Assembly (NCBI RefSeq): GCF_900101095.1
Contig: NZ_FNFM01000004.1
Coordinates: forward strand, 248,001-312,000
DNA: 64,000 nucleotides
Origin: Actinopolyspora mzabensis
Lineage (GTDB): Bacteria; Actinomycetota; Actinomycetes; Mycobacteriales; Pseudonocardiaceae
Direction of reading: 5' to 3'
The notes beneath the pieces are model-generated. The model was not told the DNA's origin, made no database searches, and saw nothing but the letters and a program-made list of their open reading frames with translations. The stretch's first letter is position 1. The number at the start of each line of letters is the position of its first letter. The position numbers were made by a program, and so were the translations under genes. Below, one piece after another: positions 8,601 through 16,038 of the stretch.

Positions 8601-9462
8601 GCTCGCCGACCTGGCGGCCAGGATCGACGACGATTCCCCACAGGAGTCCTCGCGTCTGGTGCCGCTGCACCACGGGGGCGATGACGATCCCGTGTTCTGC
8701 TGGCCGGGTCTGGGTGGTTATCCGATGAACCTCCGCGTCCTCGCTCGTGAGGCGGGAGTGGCGGGCCCGTTCTACGGGATGCAGGCCCACGGCATCAACG
8801 CCGGGGAGGAGCCGTACCACACCATCCGTGAGATGGCCGCCGCCGATGTGGCCGAGATCCGGCGCGCGCAGCCGGAGGGTCCGTACAACCTGTGGGGATA
8901 CTCCTTCGGTGCCAGGGTGGCGTTCGAGGCAGCCTGGCAGCTGGAGAGCTCCGGCGAGCGGGTGGAGAACCTGCTGCTGATCTGCCCCGGGAATCCGAAG
9001 GTCCGTGAGATCGACGGAGAGCGTCACGGGCGTACCGCGTCCTACGACAATCCGGCGTACGTGACGATCCTTTTCTCCGTCTTCGCGGGAGCCATCAGTG
9101 GCTTCGAGCTCGATAGGTGTCTCGAGGCGACTCACGACGAGGAGAGCTTCGTAACGTTCGTCCACGAGTTGTATCCGGCGCTGGACAAGCAATTGATCAG
9201 GAGGATCACCCGGATCGTGGGAGAGACGTATGAGTTCGAGTACAGCTTCCGCGAGCTGAACGAGCGACGGCTCGACGCGCCGGTGACCCTGTTCAAGGCC
9301 TCGGGGGACGACTACTCGTTCATCGAGGGCAGTTCCGGGTACTCCGCCGCTCCACCCACCGTGGTCGAACTGGAGAGCGATCACTACGGCGTGCTGCAGG
9401 AGCGGGGTGTTCACGAGCTCGTCTCGGCGATCCGTTCCAGCGTCGGCACGGAACGGAGCTGA
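5626..9462 (+). CDS. indC: Indigoidine-synthetase-type NRPS (A with inserted oxidase, T, TE)
   Basis: A 1278-residue single-module synthetase, almost the length of BpsA (1283). BpsA-type enzymes activate L-glutamine, cyclise and oxidise it, and release an aminopyridine-dione that dimerises to blue indigoidine. Motifs in order: A3 TSGSTGRPKG (167-176), A4 FDAAQWEI, A5 YGPTE (306-310), A7 YRTGDL, A8 from about 413; an inserted FMN-dependent McbC-like oxidase about 508-815 (KYAYASPGALYATR); A10 NGKVD near 905; carrier Ser964 in RGNSL; thioesterase GYSFG with Ser1093 and His1253. All catalytic elements look intact. It needs a PPTase from elsewhere, since the local one is broken. Association with PsuG and UPRT leaves a C-nucleoside product possible instead of the pigment. 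Confidence 0.93.
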   Translation: MLETAQFIERRQDTLLGSCLPELLKQQAAAQPEAVAVADNDRQLSYRELTEASTRLAAHLNHLGVTTETRVGLYVEPSLELMTGAWGVLFSGGAYLPLSPEYPEDRLRYMIEDSGTKVIVTQGHLVERLAQLAPQGTKIVTLDDAEECVSTPDQVPSSDNLAYVIYTSGSTGRPKGVMIEHRSLASQLRWMFSRGYLGKHTTVLQKTPMSFDAAQWEILAPACGARVVMGPPGSYRDPELLNETIIEHDITTLQCVPTLLQALLETEEFRKCVSLRWVFSGGEALSKQLARQLVDDLPSVSLVNLYGPTECTINATAYSVDPATVGEGGGTVPIGTPVDNTQCFILDAEMAPVPIGETGELYIGGKQLARGYLHQPEMTEQLFVPSPFVPMERLYRTGDLAYWNSDGTIQFSGRADNQVKLRGYRVELDEIALGIEEHTWVRRAAAICTEDPRTGFQDLVGCVQLNAKEAALMDQGNHGSHHQSKANKLQVKAQLSNPGLPEPDELAGLPAVDLLNEQPTTRQQQEVFARKTYRFYEGGEVSAADIHELLRPRSISDFSRNLDELSFAELGELLRWFGQFHSDERLLPKYAYASPGALYATRMYLEISGISGLEPGVYYYHPAEHRLVRFGRVTDSREVRLKVHFLGKQQAVEPVYKNNIREVLEFETGHMLGVFEEVLPEYGLSIRPLEYREAVREELGAAAEDHYLGTFEIRPNDGVPQPEATEIYVQAHPGRMADLQAGQYRYRNGELELISHELVLGKHVIAINQQVYERASFAITAVSRAAEEWLEYISLGSKLHHLQRNDLSLGFMSSGYSSKTGFPLPSAQRMDDILTSCDIAPGPSYFFLGGRVSPEQIRSEGMYEDMVHMRGPAEIIKDDLAHFLPDYMIPNRIVLLDEMPLTANGKVDCKTLAASDDLKPAETPDGYVAPETSTERWLATEWGKVLKYEDVSMADDFFVCRGNSLIAVTLVNKINREFGTRLPFQIVFEYPKLADLAARIDDDSPQESSRLVPLHHGGDDDPVFCWPGLGGYPMNLRVLAREAGVAGPFYGMQAHGINAGEEPYHTIREMAAADVAEIRRAQPEGPYNLWGYSFGARVAFEAAWQLESSGERVENLLLICPGNPKVREIDGERHGRTASYDNPAYVTILFSVFAGAISGFELDRCLEATHDEESFVTFVHELYPALDKQLIRRITRIVGETYEFEYSFRELNERRLDAPVTLFKASGDDYSFIEGSSGYSAAPPTVVELESDHYGVLQERGVHELVSAIRSSVGTERS

Positions 9463-9497
9463 ACCCCGCACCTCGACGGGGCACCGAGATACCCGCG

Positions 9498-9528
9498 GGC
9501 GGACCGGCCCTTCCGCTGCCGGTCCGCC
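9498..9528 (+). terminator. Hairpin between the NRPS and tautomerase genes
   Basis: Ten-base arms GGCGGACCGG and CCGGTCCGCC enclose an 11-base loop, followed by CTTTCCC. It lies 36 bases after the NRPS stop and could terminate or attenuate transcription before pptA and psuG, lowering their expression relative to the NRPS. Confidence 0.5.
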
Positions 9529-9558
9529 TTTCCCGGAGAGCAGACGAAGGAGTTTTCC

Positions 9559-9792
9559 ATGCCACACGTCACCATCAAGCACTTCCCACGGAACTTCACG
9601 CACCAAGAGCAGCAGCGGTTGGCCGCGGAGATCACCGCACTGGTCCTGGAGAACTTCGACACCCACGGAGACGCCGTATCGATCGCGCTGGAGCCGGTGG
9701 AAAAGCCCGAGTGGCACGAGAAGGTCGTCGTCCCCGAAGTCACGGAACGCGCGGAACTGTTGATCAAAGCGCCGAACTACCGGAAACAGTGA
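9559..9792 (+). CDS. PptA-like tautomerase (4-oxalocrotonate tautomerase family)
   Basis: A 77-residue protein beginning MPHVTIKHFP, so Pro2 becomes the N-terminal catalytic base after Met removal. Length and sequence follow E. coli PptA (77 residues), including ISIAL-like SIALEPVE and the Leu-Ile-Lys-x-Pro-x-Tyr end. AAGGAG precedes the ATG at good spacing. Such enzymes interconvert keto and enol tautomers. In this operon the substrate may be the glutamine-derived pyridine-dione from the NRPS or its ring-modified product, which is inference. The gene ends 8 bases before psuG, so the two are co-translated. I know of no indigoidine cluster that requires it. Confidence 0.85.
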   Translation: MPHVTIKHFPRNFTHQEQQRLAAEITALVLENFDTHGDAVSIALEPVEKPEWHEKVVVPEVTERAELLIKAPNYRKQ

Positions 9793-9800
9793 GGTGAACC

Positions 9801-10733
9801 GTGCACGCGTACAACAGTGTTCCGCTGATTGTCAGCGAAGAAGTCTCCGACGCCCTCGCCTCCGGCGATCCGGTCGTGGCGCTGGAGTCGAACGTCATCA
9901 CACACGGCTTGCCCTACCCGGACAACGCGGCTACCGCTCGGAAGGTGGAGCAGGCCGTCCGGTCCGGGGGAGCCACCCCCGCGACGATCTGTATCGAGGA
10001 CGGTGCCATCCGGGTCGGTATGACCGAGTCGGACATCGAGCGTTTCGCCGTCACGCCGGGAATCCCGAAAGTGAGCAGTCGGGACATGTCGGTGGTGCTG
10101 GCCCAGGGGTACAGCGGGGCCACCACCGTTGCCTCCTCGGTGGTGGCCGCGGACTTGGCGGGCATACCGTTCTTCTCCTCGGCAGGCATCGGCGGGGTGC
10201 ATCGGGGAGCCCAGGAGACGATGGACATCTCTTCGGATCTGATCCAGTTCACCCGCTCCCGGGTCGCCGTGGTCTGCGCCGGGGCGAAGATGATCCTGGA
10301 TCTCGGTCTGACGATGGAGCACTTGGAGACGCACTGTGTGCCGGTGGTTTCCTACCGCTCGGACGACTTTCCAGCCTTCTACTGCGTCACTTCGGGATTT
10401 GCCAGTCCACACCGGATGGACGACGAGCGGCTCTTGGCCAGAGCCGTCGAGAACCACTGGGCACTCGGGAACCGTTCCTCGTTCCTGATCACCACTCCCG
10501 TCCCGGAACGGGAAGCCATCGACAGCGGTGAGGTCGACCGGACGATTCGGGAGGCCACGGTAGCGGCCGAGAAGGACGGGGTGAGTGGCCAAGCGATCAC
10601 GAAGTACCTGATGCGGGCCGTTGATGCGGCGACCGAGGGACGCTCGGCACGGGCGAACACGGCAGTGCTCGTTTCCTGCGCCGAGGTGGCGGGGCGGCTG
10701 GCCGCGGTTCATGCCGGCGAGGTTGTCCGATGA
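9801..10733 (+). CDS. indA: Pseudouridine-5'-phosphate glycosidase / IndA family
   Basis: A 310-residue PsuG-fold protein. PsuG reversibly breaks or makes the C-C bond between ribose 5-phosphate and uracil; relatives serve in indigoidine (IndA), minimycin and alnumycin pathways. Visible elements: [16 protein letters not shown] with catalytic Glu29, [12 protein letters not shown], the Asp of DISSDL, and the Schiff-base Lys163 in CAGAKMILD. The usual Asn-Asn-Ala near the C-terminus reads Ser-Cys-Ala here (LVSCAEVAG), which may alter activity. The start is GTG, with GAGGTGA upstream. No HAD phosphatase (IndB-like) is fused or adjacent, so the dephosphorylation step would have to come from elsewhere. 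Confidence 0.9.
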   Translation: MHAYNSVPLIVSEEVSDALASGDPVVALESNVITHGLPYPDNAATARKVEQAVRSGGATPATICIEDGAIRVGMTESDIERFAVTPGIPKVSSRDMSVVLAQGYSGATTVASSVVAADLAGIPFFSSAGIGGVHRGAQETMDISSDLIQFTRSRVAVVCAGAKMILDLGLTMEHLETHCVPVVSYRSDDFPAFYCVTSGFASPHRMDDERLLARAVENHWALGNRSSFLITTPVPEREAIDSGEVDRTIREATVAAEKDGVSGQAITKYLMRAVDAATEGRSARANTAVLVSCAEVAGRLAAVHAGEVVR

Positions 10734-10748
10734 TCCGTCGGTGCGACC

Positions 10749-11261
10749 TCAGTGGCCCGTCTCGTTCGGGGCGGTGTCGCCGAGGCTGATGAGGAGTTTG
10801 CGCAGCAGTTCGGTGAGGTCTCCCTGCTCGTGCGGATCGAGTCCGGCTAGCGCTCGTGTCTCGTGCTCGACGTGGTCGCCCACTGCCGCGTCCACAACTC
10901 GGTAACCGTGTTCGGTGAGTGTGATCAGCACGCTGCGCCGGTTACCGGGGTCCGTTTCGCGGGTCACCAGTTCCTTGGCCGCCAGCCGGTCGATGCGGTT
11001 GGTGATGGCTCCGGAGGTGACCATGGAGGCTTCGACGAGGGCGCTCGCGGTCAGTTGATACGGGGAGCCGGAGCGGCGGAGTGTGGCCAGGATGTCGAAT
11101 TCCCAGGATTGCAGGTCGTGGGCGGCGTAGTTCTCGCGCAGGGTGCGTTCGAGCAGTTGGGAAGCTCGCTTGACGCGTCCCACCACGCCCATCGGTGCGG
11201 GATCGATGTCCGGTCGTTCGGTACTCCACTGTTCCAGCAGTCGGTCCACGCTGTCCCTCAC
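10749..11261 (-). CDS. MarR-family repressor
   Basis: A 170-residue winged-helix regulator. The N-terminal helix region is followed by the recognition helix (ALVEASMVTSGAITNRIDRLAAKELV) and a wing with DPGNRRSVLITLT. The GTG start at 11261 has AAGGAG upstream. It ends 15 bases after psuG in convergent orientation and is divergent from the EamA exporter, with a repeat-bearing 85-base region between. The standard reading is a repressor of the exporter, released by the pathway product or a related toxic compound. Confidence 0.87.
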   Translation of the reverse strand: MRDSVDRLLEQWSTERPDIDPAPMGVVGRVKRASQLLERTLRENYAAHDLQSWEFDILATLRRSGSPYQLTASALVEASMVTSGAITNRIDRLAAKELVTRETDPGNRRSVLITLTEHGYRVVDAAVGDHVEHETRALAGLDPHEQGDLTELLRKLLISLGDTAPNETGH

Positions 11262-11271
11262 TGATCTCCTT

Positions 11272-11340
11272 AATGTTGAAGTATTTGACCCATACTATCA
11301 GACGAGTTACTCTATTGAACGTTGATTAGTTTAACGTTGA
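11272..11340. promoter_or_regulatory. marR/eamA divergent promoter with three AAYGTTGA repeats
   Basis: Three direct copies of AA(T/C)GTTGA lie at 11272-11279, 11318-11325 and 11333-11340; the last two are 15 bases apart. A plausible plus-strand promoter is TTGACC (11285-11290), 17 bases, then TACTCT (11308-11313). The last two repeats lie just downstream of it, where a MarR dimer would block transcription. Confidence 0.55.
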
Positions 11341-11346
11341 GGTGAA

Positions 11347-12369
11347 ATGATGACCTGGATCTCTGCAGCCGGAAGTTCCGCCGCGGGCGGATCCCCGGCA
11401 CGAACCTGGAGTCTGACCGGTCTCGCCGCGCTGGCACCGGCGACGTGGGGCACCACTTACCTGGTGACCACCGAGTTCCTACCGCCGGACCGCCCGATAC
11501 TTTCCGGTGCGATCCGGGCGCTGCCCGCTGGGCTGATCGTGCTCGCGATGACCCGGACACTGCCGCGGGGAAGCTGGTGGTGGCGTGCGGCTTTGTTGGG
11601 CACTCTCAACATCGGAGCCTTCTTCGCGCTGTTGTTCGTCGCCGCTTACCGATTGCCCGGGGGTGTCGCGGCCACCCTCAGCGCGGTGCAGCCGTTGTTG
11701 GTGGCGGGGTTGGCGTTCGGGTTGCTCGGGGAGCGGCCGACGCGTTGGCGGCTGGGCTGGGGAGTGGCCGGAGTGGTCGGGGTGGCCATGATGGTGCTTC
11801 AGGGCGAGCTCGGCTTCGATCCGATCGGGCTCGTGGCAGGACTCGCCGGTGCCGGGGCGATGTCGGCCGGGGTTGTGCTGACCAAGCGGTGGGGCCGTCC
11901 CGAGGGAGTGAGCCTGTTGACGTTCACCGGCTGGCAGTTGACCGCGGGTGGTCTCCTGCTCGCGCCGCTGGCTCTGGCTTTCGAGGGGATGCCCCCACCA
12001 CTCGATCTTTCCGCGGTCGCCGGATACCTCTGGCTCGGCGGTGTCGGCACCCTGCTGGCCTACATGCTGTGGTTTCAGGGGGTGGCTCGGCTGCCCGTCG
12101 CGGCCGTGTCATTCCTCGGGCTGCTCTCCCCGGCCGTGGCCACGATCCTGGGGTGGTTGGTCCTGAACGAAACCCTGACCGCCGTCCAGACCATCGGTTT
12201 CGTGCTCGCCCTGCTCTCGATCGCGGCAGCACAGCTCAGTCCGCCCGCCTTCGGCAAGTCGAACCGATCGAAATCGCCGTCCCCGTCGGGAGAACCGGCA
12301 CCGCAAGCCGCCGTGGTGGAGGAGTCCGAAGGTTCCCGACCCGCACCTGCGGCGACAGCCCACCGGTAG
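11347..12369 (+). CDS. EamA/DMT-family transporter
   Basis: A 340-residue inner-membrane permease with ten predicted hydrophobic segments in two repeated EamA halves (about 20-145 and 160-290). The first half begins TWGTTYLVTTEFLPP; the second ends WLVLNETLTAVQTIGFVLALLSIA. The C-terminal 45 residues are hydrophilic and Pro/Ser-rich. Family members export amino acids, nucleosides or drugs. It is divergent from the MarR gene and adjoins psuG, so export of the cluster product is the natural proposal, comparable with the transporter of the minimycin set. Two adjacent ATG codons open the frame; either could be used. Confidence 0.85.
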   Translation: MMTWISAAGSSAAGGSPARTWSLTGLAALAPATWGTTYLVTTEFLPPDRPILSGAIRALPAGLIVLAMTRTLPRGSWWWRAALLGTLNIGAFFALLFVAAYRLPGGVAATLSAVQPLLVAGLAFGLLGERPTRWRLGWGVAGVVGVAMMVLQGELGFDPIGLVAGLAGAGAMSAGVVLTKRWGRPEGVSLLTFTGWQLTAGGLLLAPLALAFEGMPPPLDLSAVAGYLWLGGVGTLLAYMLWFQGVARLPVAAVSFLGLLSPAVATILGWLVLNETLTAVQTIGFVLALLSIAAAQLSPPAFGKSNRSKSPSPSGEPAPQAAVVEESEGSRPAPAATAHR

Positions 12370-12417
12370 TGGCGGCCCAAAACGACACGAAATCATTCTC
12401 GGGAAAGGAAGAAAACG

Positions 12418-13299
12418 TTGAGTCGAACCCTGTTGATCACCGGAGCCACCGGAACTGTGTCCAGTGCCCTGTTGCAGGCCCTGCGGGATTCCGATCTCGA
12501 ACCACGGGCGTTGGTCCGTGACAAGGCGAAGGCCGAGCGGTTCGAGGCACGGGGCGTACGGGCCGTTGTCGGCGACCTCGACGACGCCCGGTCGCTGCCC
12601 TCGGCCTTCGAGGGCGTGCAGGACCTGTGGCTGCTGACTCCGAACAGTCCCCGGGCGCCCGAGAACAACATGAACGCCGTCTGGGCCGCACGTCGAGCGG
12701 GCGTGGAACGGGTGGTTCGCCTGTCGGCGGTCGGTGCGGCCCATGACGCACCGACCCGCAGTGGACGGTTGCACGCACTGTCCGATCGCGAGACCGAACG
12801 GTCCGGCATGTACTGGACGATCCTGCGCCCCCACTGGTTCATGCAGAATCTGCTCAACGAGGCGGGTGATATCGCGGCCGAGGGAACGTTCTCGCTCAAC
12901 ATGGGACAGGGACGGCTGGGGATGATCGACGTGCGCGACATCGCCGAGTTCGCCGCGCGGGTGCTCACCACGGAACCGGAGCGCCATCACGGCAAGACCT
13001 ACACCCCGACCGGACCGCGGTCGCTCTCCTTCACGGAGGTGGCCGAACAGCTCGGTCGAACGCTCGGACGGGAGATCCGCTACGTGCCGACGGCCGACGA
13101 AATCGAGCGCAAGACTCTGCTCGACATCGGCGTGCCGGAATGGATGACCGAGATGCTCATCGAGTACGGGCAGGCCTACGCGACCGGCTGGGGCGACTTC
13201 ACGACTAGCGATTTCCGGAACGTCGTGGGCCACGAGCCCCGAGGCCTCGCCGACTTCGCACACGACCACGCCGACAGCTTCGCCCCCGCACACCGATAA
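12418..13299 (+). CDS. NmrA-like NAD(P)-binding oxidoreductase
   Basis: A 293-residue atypical short-chain dehydrogenase. The Rossmann start is LLITGATGTVSSALLQAL, followed by ALVRD (NADP-binding strand 2), a GDLDD segment and VRLSAVGA. The NmrA/NAD(P)H-azoreductase-like C-terminal part includes FTEVAEQLGRTLGREIRYV. There is no Tyr-x-x-x-Lys pair in the classical SDR spacing, so it may reduce quinone-type substrates or act as a redox sensor. It begins at TTG (12418) with GGGAAAGGAAG upstream and follows eamA by 48 bases, so it is probably in the MarR-controlled unit. A role on azaquinone products is inference. Confidence 0.8.
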   Translation: MSRTLLITGATGTVSSALLQALRDSDLEPRALVRDKAKAERFEARGVRAVVGDLDDARSLPSAFEGVQDLWLLTPNSPRAPENNMNAVWAARRAGVERVVRLSAVGAAHDAPTRSGRLHALSDRETERSGMYWTILRPHWFMQNLLNEAGDIAAEGTFSLNMGQGRLGMIDVRDIAEFAARVLTTEPERHHGKTYTPTGPRSLSFTEVAEQLGRTLGREIRYVPTADEIERKTLLDIGVPEWMTEMLIEYGQAYATGWGDFTTSDFRNVVGHEPRGLADFAHDHADSFAPAHR

Positions 13300-13301
13300 C
13301 C

Positions 13302-13317
13302 GTGCCGGACGCGGCAC
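13302..13317 (+). terminator. Short hairpin after the reductase gene
   Basis: Six-base GC arms (GTGCCG, CGGCAC) with a 4-base loop begin two bases after the stop codon. There is no T-run, so efficiency is uncertain. Confidence 0.4.
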
Positions 13318-13742
13318 CTGTCACCTGGCCGTTGAACTCTTGCGAGCACGAGCACGAACACGCCAGGGCCCGGTGACGGCGTCGACCGCCCGAAGTAGTG
13401 GGAGGCGTGTCCAGCGTCCGGCCCGGTTCGGTCGCACCGTGTCCGGTTCATCGGGATAGCGGTATACCAGCTCGTTCCGCGGCGGTGGGTAACCTTCCGT
13501 CCTACAGACCGCTTGGCTGATGTATTGGACCCCGCTACCTTCCCGCCGGTGCCGGGATGCGGCTGTCGTGGGTGACGAGCCCGTTTCGAGCGCAGACGCG
13601 GATGGTCGGGGAAGACGTGGGTGGTCAACCGGCGATTCGGTCTCCTCTCGGGAGAGTGTGCGATGTCGGGGCTTCCCCGGGCGAGAGCTCGCGGGAGGCC
13701 CCGCCGAGCGCGTGCGGGAAGGACCGAGTCGACGCAGTTCTG
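13318..13742. other. Intergenic region, nothing recognised
   Basis: About 425 GC-rich bases between the convergent reductase and HPr genes. The open frames have no recognisable domains or ribosome sites. Confidence 0.5.
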
Positions 13743-14033
13743 TCAGGTGGTGGGCTCCCCGTCGAGGTCGCGGGTCAGCAGTTCCACCAGTTCGTCGAGC
13801 ACCGTTTCGGCACCGTCGCCCTCGGCCGCCAGTTCGACCTCGTCGCCGTGCTCGGCCCCGAGCGTCATGAGTTCCAGCACGCTCGCGGCATCCACCGGTC
13901 TGCCCGGAGTGCCGTCGGTGACCTTGGCGATGGTCACCGGCAGCGGTTGTGCGGCCGCGTTCGTCGCCAGCAGTCCCGCGGGACGGGCGTGTAAGCCGAC
14001 CTTCGAGACGATCGTCACGCGACGCTGGTGCAT
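13743..14033 (-). CDS. ptsH: Phosphocarrier protein HPr
   Basis: A 96-residue PTS phosphocarrier. His15 in GLHARPAG takes phosphate from enzyme I and passes it to EIIA. The regulatory-serine loop reads DAASVLELMTLGAEHGDEV. The ATG at 14033 has GAGAGGAG upstream. It is the last gene of the fructose operon, 92 bases after the EIIBC gene. A much longer antisense-looking frame through this DNA is rejected in favour of this start. Enzyme I is not in the window. Confidence 0.94.
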   Translation of the reverse strand: MHQRRVTIVSKVGLHARPAGLLATNAAAQPLPVTIAKVTDGTPGRPVDAASVLELMTLGAEHGDEVELAAEGDGAETVLDELVELLTRDLDGEPTT

Positions 14034-14125
14034 TCCTGTGCTCCTCTCCCTATGATATTTGGTCGTCCGGTCGCTCCGACCAGCGCTGAACCGACGCTCC
14101 CGCCGGGTCCGTTTCACCGCCGGCT

Positions 14126-15589
14126 TCAGGCGGCAACGGCCCTTTCGGTCTCCGAGATCTGTTCCGCCGCGGCGGGCCCGCGGCCGACGAACGACTTGGT
14201 GGCGAGCACGACGGCTGCGGCCACCAGCACCCCCGTCAAGATCGCGAGCAAGTACAGCAACGGACTTCCGACCAGCGGCAGCACGAACAGTCCACCGTGC
14301 GGGGCACGCAGCGTCGCCCCGAACAGCATGGACAGCGCACCCGCGCTCGCCGAGCCGAGGATCATCGACGGGATAACCCGGAACGGGTCCGAAGCGGCGA
14401 ACGGAATCGCCCCTTCGGTGATGAACGAGGCTCCCAGTAGCCAGGCGGGACGTGAGCTCTCCCGCTCGCCGGGGGAGAACGACCTGGCGTGAACGGTCGC
14501 GGCCAGCGCCATCGCCAACGGTGGCACCATTCCCGCGGCCATCACGGCGGCCATGATCTCCAGCGCCGTCTCGCTGCCGGTGGTCAGCCCTCCGACAGCG
14601 AAGGTGTAGGCGACCTTGTTGACGGGGCCCCCGAGGTCGAAAGCGATCATTCCGCCGAGCACCGCGCCCAGCAGCATCGCGTTCGCGCCGCTGAGCCCGT
14701 TGAGCCACGCCGTGAGAGCGGTCATCGCGGCAGCGATGGGTTTGCCCAGCACCACGAACATCAGGGTGCCGACCACCATCGAGCCGAACAGGGGGATCAC
14801 GACCACCGGCATGATGCCCGCGACGGCCGAGGGGACTCTGACCCGGCGCAGCCCGAGGACGACTCCACCCGCCAGCAGCCCCGCGATCAGGCCGCCGAGG
14901 AACCCCGCTCCGACCGCGACGGCCGCTGCGCCGCCCACGAAACCGGGAACCAGTGCGGGGCGTTCGGCCATCGCGAACGCGATGAAACCGGCGAGCACCG
15001 GGACGAGGAACTCGAAAGCAGCCGTGCCGATCTGGTTCGCCAACGCGGCCCAACTGGTCAGACTCGCCGGATCGAACCGCTCGGTGACATCCGGTGCTTC
15101 GGTGATCTGGTAACCGCCCAACGCGAAGCTCAGCGCGATCAACAGTCCACCGGCGGCGACGAACGGGATCACGTAACTGACCCCGGTCATCAACCACTGG
15201 CGAAGCCGTACGGCCGCCGAGGCGTTCGCGGTGACCTTGGTGGCCGGTTCCGAGCTCGGGCCTTCCGAGCCTGAGCCGACCCGCATCGGCTCGGCCGTCG
15301 CCGCGCGTTCCAGCAGGGAAGCGGCGCTGTCGACGGCCTGCTTCACACTCGCCTCGACTACGGGCTTGCCCGCGAACCTGTCTCGGTCGGTTACCCCGAC
15401 GTCGGCAGCGAGGATCACGGCGTCGGCCGCATTTATGTCCTGTTCGGACAACGGATCGGAGCCGGCCGCTCCCTGCGTCTCGACGCTGAGCTCGTCACCC
15501 CGGTTACGGGCGGCCTGTTCCAGCGCCTCGGCAGCCATGTAGGTGTGCGCTATGCCGGTGGGGCACGCGGTCACGGCGACGAACTTCAA
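14126..15589 (-). CDS. fruA: Fructose-specific PTS enzyme IIBC
   Basis: A 487-residue membrane permease that imports fructose with phosphorylation at C1. The EIIB domain (about 1-100) has phospho-Cys9 in VTACPTGIAHTYMAAEAL. A linker (100-130) precedes the multi-span EIIC domain (about 135-480) with SYVIPFVAAGGLLIALSF and EGAIPFAASDPFRVIPS. The EIIA function is on the separate upstream gene, with a 4-base overlap of stop and start, so translation is coupled. Confidence 0.94.
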   Translation of the reverse strand: MKFVAVTACPTGIAHTYMAAEALEQAARNRGDELSVETQGAAGSDPLSEQDINAADAVILAADVGVTDRDRFAGKPVVEASVKQAVDSAASLLERAATAEPMRVGSGSEGPSSEPATKVTANASAAVRLRQWLMTGVSYVIPFVAAGGLLIALSFALGGYQITEAPDVTERFDPASLTSWAALANQIGTAAFEFLVPVLAGFIAFAMAERPALVPGFVGGAAAVAVGAGFLGGLIAGLLAGGVVLGLRRVRVPSAVAGIMPVVVIPLFGSMVVGTLMFVVLGKPIAAAMTALTAWLNGLSGANAMLLGAVLGGMIAFDLGGPVNKVAYTFAVGGLTTGSETALEIMAAVMAAGMVPPLAMALAATVHARSFSPGERESSRPAWLLGASFITEGAIPFAASDPFRVIPSMILGSASAGALSMLFGATLRAPHGGLFVLPLVGSPLLYLLAILTGVLVAAAVVLATKSFVGRGPAAAEQISETERAVAA

Positions 15590-16038
15590 GGTTTGACCTC
15601 CTCACGCACGTAGGAAGCGACCACGGCCGGCTCGTCCGCGTCGAGCAGGGTTCGTTTGAATTCTTCCCGCATCAGTCGACGTGCCAGCGAGGCCAGCACC
15701 GCCAGGTGGTCCGAATCCCCGCCTTCCGGCGCGGCTATCAGAAAGATCAGATTCGCCGGACCGTCCTCGGCGCCGAAATCGATCCCCGATGTGCTGCGCC
15801 CGAACGCCAGGCTCGGAGCGGTCACGGCGGCCGAGCGGCAGTGCGGGATGCCGATGCCGCCCCGCATGCCGGTGGCCATCTGTTGTTCGCGGGTCTCGAC
15901 ATCCTCGAGGAAACGTTCGATGTCGGTGACACGTTCGGCGTCGACCAGCCGGTTGGCCAACGAGCGGACCGCGGCGCGCCGATCCGCGTCGGGCAGGTCC
16001 AAATCGACCAGTTCGGTGGTGATCAGTTCACTGCTCAT
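15586..16038 (-). CDS. Fructose-specific PTS enzyme IIA
   Basis: A 150-residue PTS-Fru/Mtl/Ntr-type EIIA domain. His66 in GIGIPHCRS is the phosphorylated residue. It overlaps fruK upstream by 11 bases and fruA downstream by 4 bases. In many actinobacteria this domain is fused to EIIBC; here it is split. Confidence 0.93.
   Translation of the reverse strand: MSSELITTELVDLDLPDADRRAAVRSLANRLVDAERVTDIERFLEDVETREQQMATGMRGGIGIPHCRSAAVTAPSLAFGRSTSGIDFGAEDGPANLIFLIAAPEGGDSDHLAVLASLARRLMREEFKRTLLDADEPAVVASYVREEVKP

Noticed and set aside
8047-9717. 556-residue minus-strand frame opposite the NRPS end
   Set aside because: Antisense to the T and TE domains of an intact NRPS.
12109-13317. 402-residue minus-strand frame opposite eamA and the reductase
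   Set aside because: Overlaps two well-supported plus-strand genes and has no recognisable family.
13743-15197. Long minus-strand frame running through HPr and far into the fruA gene
   Set aside because: Only its last 96 residues read as HPr; the rest is Arg/Gly-rich text in a shifted frame of the real EIIBC gene.
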